Positions 53,265-62,074 of a stretch of DNA of 64,000 nucleotides are shown here, one piece after another. The position numbers and the translations under genes were made by a program. Source of the stretch: Shouchella clausii (GTDB lineage: Bacteria; Bacillota; Bacilli; Bacillales; Bacillaceae_D). The notes beneath the pieces are model-generated. The model was not told the origin of the DNA. It searched no databases and saw only the letters and a list, made by a program, of their open reading frames with translations. Each line of letters opens with the position of its first letter. Position 1 is the stretch's first letter. Where the stretch lies: contig NZ_BCXJ01000004.1 in the NCBI RefSeq assembly GCF_001598215.1, forward strand, positions 310,001 to 374,000, given 5' to 3'.

Positions 53265-53297
53265 ACAAAAAAGACCGCCTATTCGTAGGCGGTCTTA
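53265..53297 (-). terminator. Distal terminator hairpin of coaE
   Basis: GACCGCCTA-ttcg-TAGGCGGTC with a six-base T-tract on the minus strand. It is a near-perfect copy of the hairpin at 53448-53472, which lies at the coaE stop codon. Confidence 0.85.
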
Positions 53298-53299
53298 AG

Positions 53300-53447
53300 T
53301 TGTTGACAGAGTCGACAACTGTGCAGACTGAAAGAAAGCGTTTGTCAGACGAGGCGCGAAACCGAGTGAAGATGCGAATAGAACGGGGGTTCATGCGCGT
53401 ATGAACGAGGTGAGCAACGACGTATGCGAGCGCTTGTCTTCAGTCGT
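53300..53447 (+). repeat. Dispersed intergenic repeat, copy A (reference copy)
   Basis: About 148 bp of structured sequence. It starts with the dyad GTTGACAGAGTCGACAAC, then GACTGAA (53325 region) which is complementary to TTCAGTC near 53440, and between them the core 53341-53430: TTTGTCAGACGAGG, GTGAAGATGCGAATAGAACGG, the hairpin GTTCAT-gcgcgt-ATGAAC and GTGAGCAACGACGTATGCGAG. The whole is bracketed by the two 25-bp coaE hairpin copies. No ORF of interest. Confidence 0.7.
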
Positions 53448-53472
53448 GACCGCCTATTCGTGGGCGGTCTTA
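53448..53472 (-). repeat. Proximal 25-bp hairpin copy at the coaE stop
   Basis: GACCGCCTATTCGTGGGCGG and the following TCTTA repeat the sequence at 53273-53297 with one mismatch in 25. The coaE stop codon TAG (53454-53456) lies inside it. It lacks a T-tract, so the distal copy is the working terminator. Confidence 0.85.
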
Positions 53473-54047
53473 GCCAACGCATTGTCTACTTGTCGATAGG
53501 TGTTTTCCTTCGATCCATTATTGTCTATCAACACGTCGGCCTGTGCTTTTTTAGCTGTTAATGGCATTTGCGCAGCAATTCGTTGTTTTGCCTCTGTTTC
53601 TGTTAAGCCGTCTCGCTCAATCAAACGCTGAAGCTGAGTCGCTTCGTCTACATAAACGAGCCAAACTTGGTTGACCATATGAAACAAGTTGCTTTCGTAT
53701 AACAAGGGAATATCGAGAACAACTCGAGTGTAGCCCCTTTGTTCGTACAGATCGGCCTGTTTTTTCATCAATTGGCGTACAGCTGGATGAACGATTTGAT
53801 TCAACTGCATCCTTTTTTGTTCATCGCCAAAAATGATCGCCCCTAACTGTTTTCGATCTAACTTGCCGTCAGCCTGGAGGACGTTTTGGCCAAATGTCGC
53901 GACGATTTGGGCAAGCGCCGGCTCGCCAGGCTCTACAACCTGACGTGCAAGTTTATCTGCATCAACAACCGGAATGCCTCGTTTCTCCAAATAGGACGCC
54001 ACAAGCGATTTCCCGCTGGCAATCCCGCCAGTTAACCCAACTCTCAT
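53454..54047 (-). CDS. coaE: Dephospho-CoA kinase
   Basis: A 197-residue P-loop kinase for the last step of CoA synthesis. Walker A GGIASGKS at residue 7, DADKLARQVVEPG, and the lid/base region HPAVRQLM are clear. It is last in polA-mutM-ytaF-coaE, 15 bp after ytaF. Confidence 0.95.
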   Translation of the reverse strand: MRVGLTGGIASGKSLVASYLEKRGIPVVDADKLARQVVEPGEPALAQIVATFGQNVLQADGKLDRKQLGAIIFGDEQKRMQLNQIVHPAVRQLMKKQADLYEQRGYTRVVLDIPLLYESNLFHMVNQVWLVYVDEATQLQRLIERDGLTETEAKQRIAAQMPLTAKKAQADVLIDNNGSKENTYRQVDNALAKTAHE

Positions 54048-54062
54048 AAATACATGCTCCTC

Positions 54063-54686
54063 CTACAATTTCATCACGCCGATAATGAGCAGCAAGCAAC
54101 CTGGAATGAATGCCATTTTCTGTACCCACTTCAACCGTGCTGTCCGGTAGCCAAACGTCATTCCTAGTGTGACAAACAATGCGCTTAAAACAGCCGTACA
54201 TGTAGCAAGGCCAAGAGGGGAAAGGCCCATTAACGCAGCGCCAATCCCAGCGCCAAAGGCATCAAGTGATAGAGCGAGGCCAAGTAAAAGGGCTTCTTTT
54301 CCCGTCACTGTCCCAGAGCGGTCGATGTCGGCGCTTTCCGGTTCTCGTAAAATATGAATGACAAACCCAAATAAGCGAATCGTAAAATCCATTTTCGTCT
54401 GTTTAACACTCGGTTTCCGCTCTTTTTTCGGCCGATACGCTGCATAAACAGCCCAACAGCCAAGACCTATTAAAATGATGGCTCCGAGCAATTCGGCCAC
54501 ATCAGGCGACAACCACATTGAAAAGGTTGAACCAACTGACATAGCGATTAAAATAGAAACACCTGAACAAGCTGCAATAAATAAAAGCGATATGAGTGGT
54601 ATTTTGATACGACGAGTGCCATAGGCAAACCCGACACCAAAACTGTCAAGGCTAACTGCCGCGGCTAACATAACCAATGTTGCCAA
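54063..54686 (-). CDS. ytaF: Sporulation membrane protein YtaF (MntP-like fold)
   Basis: A 207-residue protein with six predicted membrane helices and the repeated LDSFGVGFAYG and LDAFGAGIGAAL signatures of the MntP/YtaF family. Start TTG 54686 with AGGAGG 8 bp upstream; the frame to 54719 overlaps that site. B. subtilis YtaF affects sporulation; transport of a divalent cation is suggested only by the fold. Confidence 0.88.
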   Translation of the reverse strand: MATLVMLAAAVSLDSFGVGFAYGTRRIKIPLISLLFIAACSGVSILIAMSVGSTFSMWLSPDVAELLGAIILIGLGCWAVYAAYRPKKERKPSVKQTKMDFTIRLFGFVIHILREPESADIDRSGTVTGKEALLLGLALSLDAFGAGIGAALMGLSPLGLATCTAVLSALFVTLGMTFGYRTARLKWVQKMAFIPGCLLLIIGVMKL

Positions 54687-54747
54687 TAGAAGCCCCTCCT
54701 GTCTAATGTTCGTTGCCATTAGTATATGGAGAGGACTTTGTCATTGT

Positions 54748-55578
54748 TCACCGCCGTGGTTGGCAATTTGGGCAATAGTGGGTTCCCCGTCCGCCAACGA
54801 CTGTCTTTTCAATCGCTGTATCGCAATGATGGCACGGTTGTTGCTTACGGCCATAAACATGGAGCTGTTGTTGGAACATGCCGATTTCCCCTTGGCCGTT
54901 TACATACGATTTTATCGAGCTGCCTCCTGCCTCAATCGCTTCTTTGAGCGTTCTTTTAATTTCCTTATGAAGGTTGTGATACTCTTCCTTCGACAGTGAC
55001 GAGGCCGTCCGTTCAGGATGGATGCCTGCGCGAAAGAGCGCTTCATCAACATAAATATTGCCGAGCCCAACGACTGTTTTCTGGTCAAGCAATGCTGTTT
55101 TAATTGCTCTTGTTGTTTTTGCATATGCTTGTTCCAGCAATTCGACTGTAAACTGTTCGGAAAAAGGTTCAACGCCTAACTGGGCAAGGGGCATGGCAAC
55201 GTGTTCGGCCCCTTTAGCGAACAAATGCATCGTACCAAATTTGCGCACATCCGCATAACGAAGTTCAGACCCATCTGTAAACGAAAACACAACATGCGTA
55301 TGCTTCGTTTTTTCATCGGTTGGTTGATACAAACCATAGCGTCCTTCCATCCGCAAATGGGAGACAAGCACATAGTCGTTCAGCACAAACAGCAAAAACT
55401 TGCCTCTGCGCCCGATGTCTTCGATGGTTTGTCCCTTTAATAGCTGTATAAAACGTTCTACATCATCTGGTTCCTTAATCATTTTCGGCCAGCCGACGTT
55501 CACGTCAGCAATGGTCTTGTTCTTAACCAACTGTAAGAGTGTTCGGCGTACCGTTTCCACTTCCGGTAATTCTGGCAT
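54748..55578 (-). CDS. mutM: Formamidopyrimidine-DNA glycosylase
   Basis: A 276-residue base-excision enzyme removing 8-oxoguanine. The N-terminal catalytic PELPEVETVRR (Pro2, Glu3), H2TH region (TVVGLGNIYVDEALFRAGIHP) and zinc finger CHHC...CPNC are all present. Eleven bases after polA, as in B. subtilis. Confidence 0.98.
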   Translation of the reverse strand: MPELPEVETVRRTLLQLVKNKTIADVNVGWPKMIKEPDDVERFIQLLKGQTIEDIGRRGKFLLFVLNDYVLVSHLRMEGRYGLYQPTDEKTKHTHVVFSFTDGSELRYADVRKFGTMHLFAKGAEHVAMPLAQLGVEPFSEQFTVELLEQAYAKTTRAIKTALLDQKTVVGLGNIYVDEALFRAGIHPERTASSLSKEEYHNLHKEIKRTLKEAIEAGGSSIKSYVNGQGEIGMFQQQLHVYGRKQQPCHHCDTAIEKTVVGGRGTHYCPNCQPRR

Positions 55579-55589
55579 TTCTCTTCTCC

Positions 55590-58223
55590 TTATTTCGCGT
55601 CAAACCATGAATTTCCGCTAGAGACTTCCACTTGTAAAGGCACATCAAGCTCAAGCGCCTGTTCCATTACTTCTGTGACAAGCTTTTTTAACGGTTCCAC
55701 ATCGTCAGGCGCCACTTCGAAGATCAGTTCGTCGTGAACTTGGAGCAACATGTTTGCTTTAAGCCCTGTTTCCTCTAATGCTTCACTCATTTGCACCATC
55801 GCCCGTTTAATAATGTCAGCTGCGGTACCTTGGATCGGTGTGTTCATTGCTGTCCGTTCTGCAAAACTACGCTGGTTGAAATTGCGGCTTTTCAGTTCAG
55901 GCAAATAACGCCTTCTCGCAAGCAATGTTTGGACATACCCCTTCTGCTTTGCTTCTTTCACAACGTTCTCCATATAAGCTTTTACTTGTGGATAACTTGC
56001 TAAATAGCGGTCAATAAAGTCTTTCGCTTCTTTTCGCGTAATTCCTAAGCTTTGTGAGAGCCCATAATCGCTTATGCCGTAGACAATCCCAAAATTGACG
56101 GCCTTCGCGCTCCTTCTCATCAAATCTGTTACATCTTCACGTTTTACATGGAAAACATCCATTGCCGTTTTTGTATGGATGTCCATCCCAGTTAAAAACG
56201 CCTCCTTCATTCGTTCATCGCCAGAAATATGGGCAAGGACGCGCAGCTCAATTTGCGAGTAGTCAGCTGCAACCATTTTCCAGCCTTCCTTCGAAGCGAC
56301 GAATGCTTTGCGGATTTTTCTCCCTTCCTCTAGACGGATAGGAATGTTTTGCAAATTCGGGTCTGTCGAAGAAAGGCGTCCCGTTTGCGTTAAGGCCTGG
56401 TTAAAACGGGTATGGACTTTCCCTGTTTCCTTGTCGATTACTTTAAGCAACCCTTCGATGTATGTCGAATAAAGTTTGCCAAGTTGCCGGTAAAGAAGGA
56501 GATGTTCAATAATTGGATGTGCGCCTGCAAGCTTTTCCAATACATCAGCACTTGTCGAATAGCCTGTTTTTGTTTTTTTCACAGGTGGCAACCCTAATTT
56601 TTCAAACAGGATAACGCCAAGCTGTTTCGGTGAATTGATATTAAATGGTTCTCCAGCTTCTTTATGGATAGCGCCTTCTAGAGTGTTTAGGCGGTCCGAT
56701 AAATCTTTACCCATTTCCTCGAGTTGTTCTCGGTCGACACGGACACCTTCTTTTTCCATACGGCCAAGTACAACAGACAAAGGCATTTCCAACTTCTGGA
56801 GCAATTCAAGCTGCTCGTTTTGCGCCAGTTCCTCTTCTAATGTGCTTTTTAACGTAAACATTGCATTCGCTTTACGGCAAAGATGTTCGGCAAGGGCGGT
56901 CTCTTCGGGGAGAGAGCGCTTGGCACCTTTGCCGTATACAGCTTCATCTTCAGCCACGCCACCTGTCCCTTTACGGGTAGCAATATCGCTAATTTCATGG
57001 GATGAAAGCGATGGATCGAGCAAATAGGAAGCCATTTGTAAATCAAAATCAACGCCATTTAAGTCAACCCCGTGCCAGGCTAAAGCGACGACAGCACGCT
57101 TTGCGCCAAATAGCCATTTCTTTTTTTCTTGCGAACGGGCAAATGCCCTAAACGCGTCTGACTTCACCGCTTGCTCAGTCGGGAAATAAAAGCAGCCTTT
57201 TGCGTTCGCCACCGCAATCCCGGCAATTTCGGCTTGATGGTAGTTTTCCGCTAACACTTCGACGACTAAAGCTGACGGGCTAGAGAAATGTTCAGGTAGC
57301 GGTTCTTCAACGATGTCAAAATCCAGTTCCGTCAGTTGCTGCGGAGCACTTTCTTCATCACCGTTGCCGTCAATGCGGCCAAGCAACGAATGAAAGGACA
57401 GCTCTTTAAACGCTTCTTTGACTTGTTTATACTCATATCCGCCATACTCGAACGAATCAAGCGTTTCGGCAAGTGGCACGTCAAGGGCAATTGTGGCGAG
57501 TTTTTTGCTAAGCAGAGCTTGGTCTTTATTCTCTTGGAGCCGTTCTTTCAGCTTCTTCCCAGAGATCGCATCAATTGAATCAAGCACCGTTTCTACGTCT
57601 TGGAATTCGGCAAGCAATTTTAGCGCTGTTTTCTCCCCTACGCCGGGAACACCCGGAATGTTATCAGACGAATCGCCCATTAACCCTTTTAAATCAATAA
57701 TTTGTTTCGGCTCAAGTCCGTAGCGTTCAGCCACTTTTTCGCGATTATAGCGATCCACTTCAGAAATACCTTTTCTCGTCAACACGACTTCAACACGGTC
57801 ATCAACCAATTGTAGCAAATCTTTATCACCTGTAATGACGACAACGTCAAAGCCTTCTTTTGCTGCATTCGTTGCCGCCGTGCCGATAATGTCGTCTGCT
57901 TCGTATTCGTCTACTTCATAGCGCTTAATCGAAAACGCATCTAGCACTTGGTGAATCATTGGAATTTGCCCAGATAACTCGGATGGCGTTTTCTGCCTCG
58001 TGCCTTTATAAGCGGCATACGTCTGATGGCGGAACGTCGATTTTCCTGCATCAAAGGCGACGAGCATATGGCTCGGTTTTTCGTCTTCGAGAACCTTCAG
58101 CAACATAGTCGTAAAGCCATAGACAGCATTTGTATATTCGCCTTTTTCATTATTTAAAAGCGGCAACGCAAAAAATGCACGGTAAGCAATGCTGTTGCCG
58201 TCAATAAGCACTAATTTTTTCAA
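55590..58223 (-). CDS. polA: DNA polymerase I
   Basis: An 877-residue repair and Okazaki-fragment polymerase. The N-terminal 5'-3' exonuclease (LVLIDGNSIAYRAFFALPLL, GVGEKTALKLL), a degenerate 3'-5' exonuclease domain as in other Bacillus, and the polymerase motifs DYSQIELRVLAHIS, RRSAKAVNFGIVYG and VHDELIFE are seen. Start TTG 58223 with AAAGGGG upstream, aligning with family N-termini; frames to 58253 or 58295 lack a ribosome site. First gene of polA-mutM-ytaF-coaE. Confidence 0.97.
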   Translation of the reverse strand: MKKLVLIDGNSIAYRAFFALPLLNNEKGEYTNAVYGFTTMLLKVLEDEKPSHMLVAFDAGKSTFRHQTYAAYKGTRQKTPSELSGQIPMIHQVLDAFSIKRYEVDEYEADDIIGTAATNAAKEGFDVVVITGDKDLLQLVDDRVEVVLTRKGISEVDRYNREKVAERYGLEPKQIIDLKGLMGDSSDNIPGVPGVGEKTALKLLAEFQDVETVLDSIDAISGKKLKERLQENKDQALLSKKLATIALDVPLAETLDSFEYGGYEYKQVKEAFKELSFHSLLGRIDGNGDEESAPQQLTELDFDIVEEPLPEHFSSPSALVVEVLAENYHQAEIAGIAVANAKGCFYFPTEQAVKSDAFRAFARSQEKKKWLFGAKRAVVALAWHGVDLNGVDFDLQMASYLLDPSLSSHEISDIATRKGTGGVAEDEAVYGKGAKRSLPEETALAEHLCRKANAMFTLKSTLEEELAQNEQLELLQKLEMPLSVVLGRMEKEGVRVDREQLEEMGKDLSDRLNTLEGAIHKEAGEPFNINSPKQLGVILFEKLGLPPVKKTKTGYSTSADVLEKLAGAHPIIEHLLLYRQLGKLYSTYIEGLLKVIDKETGKVHTRFNQALTQTGRLSSTDPNLQNIPIRLEEGRKIRKAFVASKEGWKMVAADYSQIELRVLAHISGDERMKEAFLTGMDIHTKTAMDVFHVKREDVTDLMRRSAKAVNFGIVYGISDYGLSQSLGITRKEAKDFIDRYLASYPQVKAYMENVVKEAKQKGYVQTLLARRRYLPELKSRNFNQRSFAERTAMNTPIQGTAADIIKRAMVQMSEALEETGLKANMLLQVHDELIFEVAPDDVEPLKKLVTEVMEQALELDVPLQVEVSSGNSWFDAK

Positions 58224-58269
58224 GCAGAAGAGCCCCTTTCTCGATCTATACATGTAATCACATTGTACC

Positions 58270-58325
58270 ATAGTCACTGGAAAAGAAAAAAGCATATGCG
58301 AACGAACGTACGCAGGGAGGCAGGA
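58270..58325 (+). repeat. Possible partial dispersed repeat, copy F
   Basis: ATAGTCA-x2-GG, AAGC and GCGAACGA-ACGTACG match the second half of copy D in order. It lies between phoR and polA, just upstream of the polA start region. Degenerate, matched by eye only. Confidence 0.4.
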
Positions 58326-58389
58326 AGAATTGCTGATGAATCGAGGCTAGTTGCTACAAGAGTTACCAGTACACGTGTTTTGCCAACCA

Positions 58390-58420
58390 AAAAGAAGGCA
58401 AGAGTAAAACTCTTGCCTTT
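58390..58420 (-). terminator. Terminator of phoPR
   Basis: AAAGGCAAGAG pairs with CTCTTGCCTT, followed by CTTTTTGG on the minus strand, about 100 bp after the phoR stop codon. Confidence 0.82.
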
Positions 58421-58524
58421 AAAAAGGGCTGATCGGAAGAGGGATACCGATCTCATTACTGACCGTTCTCCCTTAGTGTAAGCGTGCCCCATTAAGCCTT
58501 GATGAACATTGTGTAAAGTTTTTG

Positions 58525-60297
58525 TTAAAGTGTTCTTGGCTGTTTTTTGGGGAATGTCAGGGAAAACTCGGTTCCTTTGCCCTCTTCGCTCTGCACTTCT
58601 ATTTTTGCATGATGCGCTTCAGCCAAATGCTTGACAATTGCAAGGCCTAATCCCGTCCCTCCCGAATTGCGGCTTCTCGCCCGGTCAACTCGGTAAAAGC
58701 GTTCAAAAATGCGCAATGTTTCTTTTGGATCAATGCCAATCCCTGTATCTTGTACTTTCAGAACAACAGAGTCGCTTTGTTCTTCGAGTGCGACCGTTAC
58801 ATGGCCGCCTGATGGTGTATAGGCGATCGCATTGGAGACAAGGTTCAAAACGACTTGCTTCAGCCGCTGCCAATCCCCTTCAATGACGGAGCTACCTTGT
58901 TCTTTTATATGCAAGTGCATGCCTTTTTCTTCGGCTTTGCCCCGAACTAGTTCAAACACATCTTCAGTGATGTCTTTCAGCGACATGTCTTCCAAATCGA
59001 GCTTAAACTGTGCATTCTCAATTTTCGACAGCTCCAACAAATCGACGATCAGCATTTGCAGTCGGTCGCTTTCTTTCCATATGATTTCCGTAAACTGTTT
59101 AGAAAGCACGGGATCGTCTACGGCCCCGTCCAGGAGTGTTTCTGCAAAACCTTTAATCGATGTAACAGGCGTTTTTAACTCATGGGAAACGTTGGCAACA
59201 AAGTCTTTCCGAACTTGCTCTAGCTTTTTCTGTTCGGTAATGTCATGCATGACAAGCGTCACACCTCTGAGCCTGCCTGAATCTGCCATCACCGGCGCAC
59301 CGTATACATCATAAACACGAGTTGAAAAGTGCTTCGTCCATTCTACTAGGCTGCGCTGTTTCTTCTCCGTCATATAAACCAATTGCACAAACTGGATAAG
59401 GGGTTGGCTCGGAAATACGTGGTAGTACGGTTTTGAAAGCCAATCACTGCTATCGACTTCAAAAATTTGCTCCGTCGTTTGGTTGAGCAACACCACATCT
59501 CCACGAACATTCATAAACAATAGCGCACTCCCCATATGGTCAATGAGCGCAGCCATTCGGTCTTGCTGTGCCTGGTGGCGTCTCGATAGTTGCTCCAAGT
59601 TATACGCTAGCGCATTAATGGAACGGCCTAACAGCCCAAGTTCTTTATGGTGATCTTCATACGTCCTAGTCTGATAATCACCCTCGGCTAGGCGAATAGC
59701 CGCTTTTGTCGCTTGGTCAATTGGATGGATAATTTGTTTGGTGATGCGAGTAATTAAAAACAAAATAAAAATTAATGCCCCTAAAAAGCTAACACCAATA
59801 ACTGTCCATACCGTCCGATTCATTTGGTTCAACGGCTCTACAGACACACCGACACGGACATAGCCAAGCATCTCCCTGCCTTCTTCCAAAGGAAGGGCGT
59901 AATAAAGCAATTCTTGGCCAATCGTTTCACTAAAGCGCAGTTCCAGTTCATCAGTGAGGCGAGCACGCTGAATTTCTGGGCGATCAAGATGATTTTCCAT
60001 TTTTTGCGGATCCGCCCATGAATCGCCAATGACGTTCCCTTCAGCATCAATGATTGTTAAGCGTGCATCGATTTCCGCACCAATTTCTTCCGCAATTTGT
60101 TGAGCTTGCGCGCCACTTGGATAGCCATCGTGCATGACTGCCCAAACGGCCAATGCTGCTTCATTTTTGATCCGCTCTGAAACAAAGTCAACATAGCGCT
60201 CGTTTGACCAGGAACCAAGCGTTAATCCTAATACTAGGAGAACAAGCGTGATGACGAGCATGATGCTGAAAATAAAACGGTTGCGAAGTTTATTCAT
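58525..60297 (-). CDS. phoR: Phosphate-responsive sensor histidine kinase PhoR
   Basis: A 590-residue membrane kinase: helix 1 at about 8-30, an extracytoplasmic sensor domain to about 160, helix 2 at 165-185, HAMP (IHPIDQATKAAIRLAEGDYQ), a PAS domain (about 245-345), HisKA with the phospho-acceptor His in NVSHELKTPVTS, and HATPase (NLVSNAIAYTPSGG, DTGIGI, GGTGLGLAIVKHL). It overlaps phoP by 8 bases. Controls the Pho regulon in B. subtilis. Confidence 0.94.
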   Translation of the reverse strand: MNKLRNRFIFSIMLVITLVLLVLGLTLGSWSNERYVDFVSERIKNEAALAVWAVMHDGYPSGAQAQQIAEEIGAEIDARLTIIDAEGNVIGDSWADPQKMENHLDRPEIQRARLTDELELRFSETIGQELLYYALPLEEGREMLGYVRVGVSVEPLNQMNRTVWTVIGVSFLGALIFILFLITRITKQIIHPIDQATKAAIRLAEGDYQTRTYEDHHKELGLLGRSINALAYNLEQLSRRHQAQQDRMAALIDHMGSALLFMNVRGDVVLLNQTTEQIFEVDSSDWLSKPYYHVFPSQPLIQFVQLVYMTEKKQRSLVEWTKHFSTRVYDVYGAPVMADSGRLRGVTLVMHDITEQKKLEQVRKDFVANVSHELKTPVTSIKGFAETLLDGAVDDPVLSKQFTEIIWKESDRLQMLIVDLLELSKIENAQFKLDLEDMSLKDITEDVFELVRGKAEEKGMHLHIKEQGSSVIEGDWQRLKQVVLNLVSNAIAYTPSGGHVTVALEEQSDSVVLKVQDTGIGIDPKETLRIFERFYRVDRARSRNSGGTGLGLAIVKHLAEAHHAKIEVQSEEGKGTEFSLTFPKKQPRTL

Positions 60298-61012
60298 TCT
60301 TTGCCGGTTCCTCTAGCTTATAGCCAAGGCCGCGAATCGTTTTAATATAGACTGGTTTTTTAGAATTAGGCTCAATCTTGTCACGGAGGTGGCTAATATG
60401 CACGTCCACAATTCGCGTATCGCCAACAAATTCATAGTTCCATACAGCGTTCAGAAGCTGGTCTCTTGTAAGCACCCGCCCTTTATGGTCTGCCAAATAA
60501 ACAAGCAGTTCAAACTCTTTTGGCGTTAATGTGAGCAGTTCTTTTTTGACGTAAACTTCGTAGTTTTGCGGATAAATCGTCAAATCCGCAATTTGAATGC
60601 TTTTGCCTTTTCCCTGTTCATTCTTTGCCGCGGCTCCGCCTGTTTGTTCAATTCGACGAAGGATTGCCCGTACGCGCGCGGTCACTTCCCGTGGGGAGAA
60701 CGGCTTTGTCATGTAATCGTCAGCCCCAAGTTCTAAGCCAAGAACTTTATCAAACTCATCATCTTTGGCGGTAAGCATGAGAATCGGCACAAAAATTTGT
60801 TCTTGTCTTAGCTGCCGACATACATCCATGCCATCCATGCCAGGGAGCATAAGGTCCAGGATAATGAGGTCAAAATCTGCTTCTTTTGCTCGGTCAAAAC
60901 CCGCTTGGCCATCCAATTTGGTTTCGACTTCAAAACCCGCTTGCTCTAAATTGTATTGCAAGAGCGTCGAGATGGACGGTTCGTCATCAACTACGAGTAT
61001 CCGCTTTGCCAT
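60290..61012 (-). CDS. phoP: Response regulator PhoP
   Basis: A 240-residue OmpR-family regulator: receiver with acidic pocket, Asp53 phosphorylation site in LIILDLMLPG and Lys in LTAKDD; winged-helix DNA-binding domain with TPKEFELLVYLADHKGRVLTRDQLL. First gene of phoPR. Here an Lrp-type gene separates it from mdh, whereas mdh-phoP-phoR are adjacent in B. subtilis. Confidence 0.95.
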   Translation of the reverse strand: MAKRILVVDDEPSISTLLQYNLEQAGFEVETKLDGQAGFDRAKEADFDLIILDLMLPGMDGMDVCRQLRQEQIFVPILMLTAKDDEFDKVLGLELGADDYMTKPFSPREVTARVRAILRRIEQTGGAAAKNEQGKGKSIQIADLTIYPQNYEVYVKKELLTLTPKEFELLVYLADHKGRVLTRDQLLNAVWNYEFVGDTRIVDVHISHLRDKIEPNSKKPVYIKTIRGLGYKLEEPAKNE

Positions 61013-61084
61013 AGGTGCTTCCTACACTCCTAACTTTTTGATTTGAACGGTCTCTCTCTTTATAATGCTAGTATAGCAAACTTT

Positions 61085-61534
61085 TTACTCATATCCCTCT
61101 TCATCAGGCAAAATAATCCGATATGGCACCGGGGAATTTAAAACCGTAGACGTATTGATCGTTCCATACGGAATAAGACGGTCAATTAATTTCCTCATAC
61201 TGCCTACATCTGATACGGCTGCTTTAATAAAGTAGCTCACTTCACCTGTTACTCGGTGGCATTCAATAATGTCATGCTCCTGTTGTACCATCTCTTCAAA
61301 TTCCACTACAGGTACTTTTAAACCACTGACTTGGATCAGCAACAGTATATCTTTTCCAATTTTTTTCAGCGAGACGCGTGTGGTGAAATTTTCAATAATG
61401 CCTTTCTCTTGAAGCCGCAACAGCCTTTCCGACATGCTGGGACGGCTTAACGACAATTCTTTTGATAATTCACTGATTGTCATTCGCGCATTCTCCTGCA
61501 ACAGTTTCAGAATATCGCGATCCATTTTATCCAT
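61085..61534 (-). CDS. Lrp/AsnC-family transcriptional regulator
   Basis: A 149-residue regulator: N-terminal helix-turn-helix (ILKLLQENARMTISELSKELSLSRPSMSERL) and C-terminal ligand-binding RAM domain. ATG 61534 has AGGTGA upstream; the TTG at 61552 is part of an earlier reading. The target amino acid is unknown. A dyad in its own promoter region suggests autoregulation. Confidence 0.9.
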   Translation of the reverse strand: MDKMDRDILKLLQENARMTISELSKELSLSRPSMSERLLRLQEKGIIENFTTRVSLKKIGKDILLLIQVSGLKVPVVEFEEMVQQEHDIIECHRVTGEVSYFIKAAVSDVGSMRKLIDRLIPYGTINTSTVLNSPVPYRIILPDEEGYE

Positions 61535-61562
61535 TTCAGTCACCTTTTTCAAATTGAATCAA

Positions 61563-61597
61563 AATGAATAGTAAACACTTCATTCATTAAACCACAA
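61563..61597 (-). promoter_or_regulatory. Promoter and dyad of the Lrp/AsnC gene
   Basis: Minus-strand TTGTGG (61592-61597), 18 bp, TACTAT (61568-61573). AATGAAT (61563-61569) and ATTCATT (61582-61588) form a perfect 7-bp dyad over the spacer and -10. Confidence 0.5.
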
Positions 61598-62074
61598 ATC
61601 ACAACATCCTTCTAGTTGGTAAGCAAAACTCTTTAAATGTCTTATCCAATAATGGCCCGATCGAAGATGATGGGATGACAACGATGCATGACGTGAAAAA
61701 GAGCAGCCCACATAAATAAGCATGCTCGATAACGATTTTTATTGGTTTTGGGCGTGGCTACCAACCGACCGTGTTTAGCCTATAGCCGACGTACAGATCG
61801 ACACGAATACCAGCTAATTTATGGATGGGAATTTTGCATAGGTGCCCGTTTCAAGCAGACTGTACGGAAACGAAAGACTACCCTCCAAGCGGTTCTCCCC
61901 GTCTACAAGGAAATCAAAACCAAAGAAAGAGCAAAACGACATAGTGAAAAAGGATCTATACGAGACGATCATCGACGAAAAAACGGTCGATCAAGAAAAT
62001 GGGAGTAGAGCTTAAGTCAAATCTCTACTCCCATTCTTCAATTTAAAGGCTCTTGGAACAGCCTCTGCTTCCTA
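61598..62074. other. Gene-poor region between the Lrp/AsnC gene and mdh
   Basis: About 480 bp without a recognised gene. The plus strand has a 57-codon frame from GTG 61842 to TAA 62015, with a charged Lys/Glu/Asp-rich C-terminal half (IVKKDLYETIIDEKTVDQENG) that reads protein-like, but no good ribosome site. An overlapping 88-codon frame (61742-62008) is basic and looks random. Could be the remnant of a lost gene. Confidence 0.3.
61998..62036 (-). terminator. Terminator of mdh
   Basis: AATGGGAGTAGAG pairs over 13 bp with CTCTACTCCCATT, followed by TTC on the minus strand, about 40 bp after the mdh stop. Confidence 0.85.

Noticed and set aside
61742-62008. An 88-codon plus-strand frame before mdh
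   Set aside because: Very basic, no ribosome site, runs into the mdh terminator; an overlapping 57-codon frame looks more protein-like but is also uncertain.
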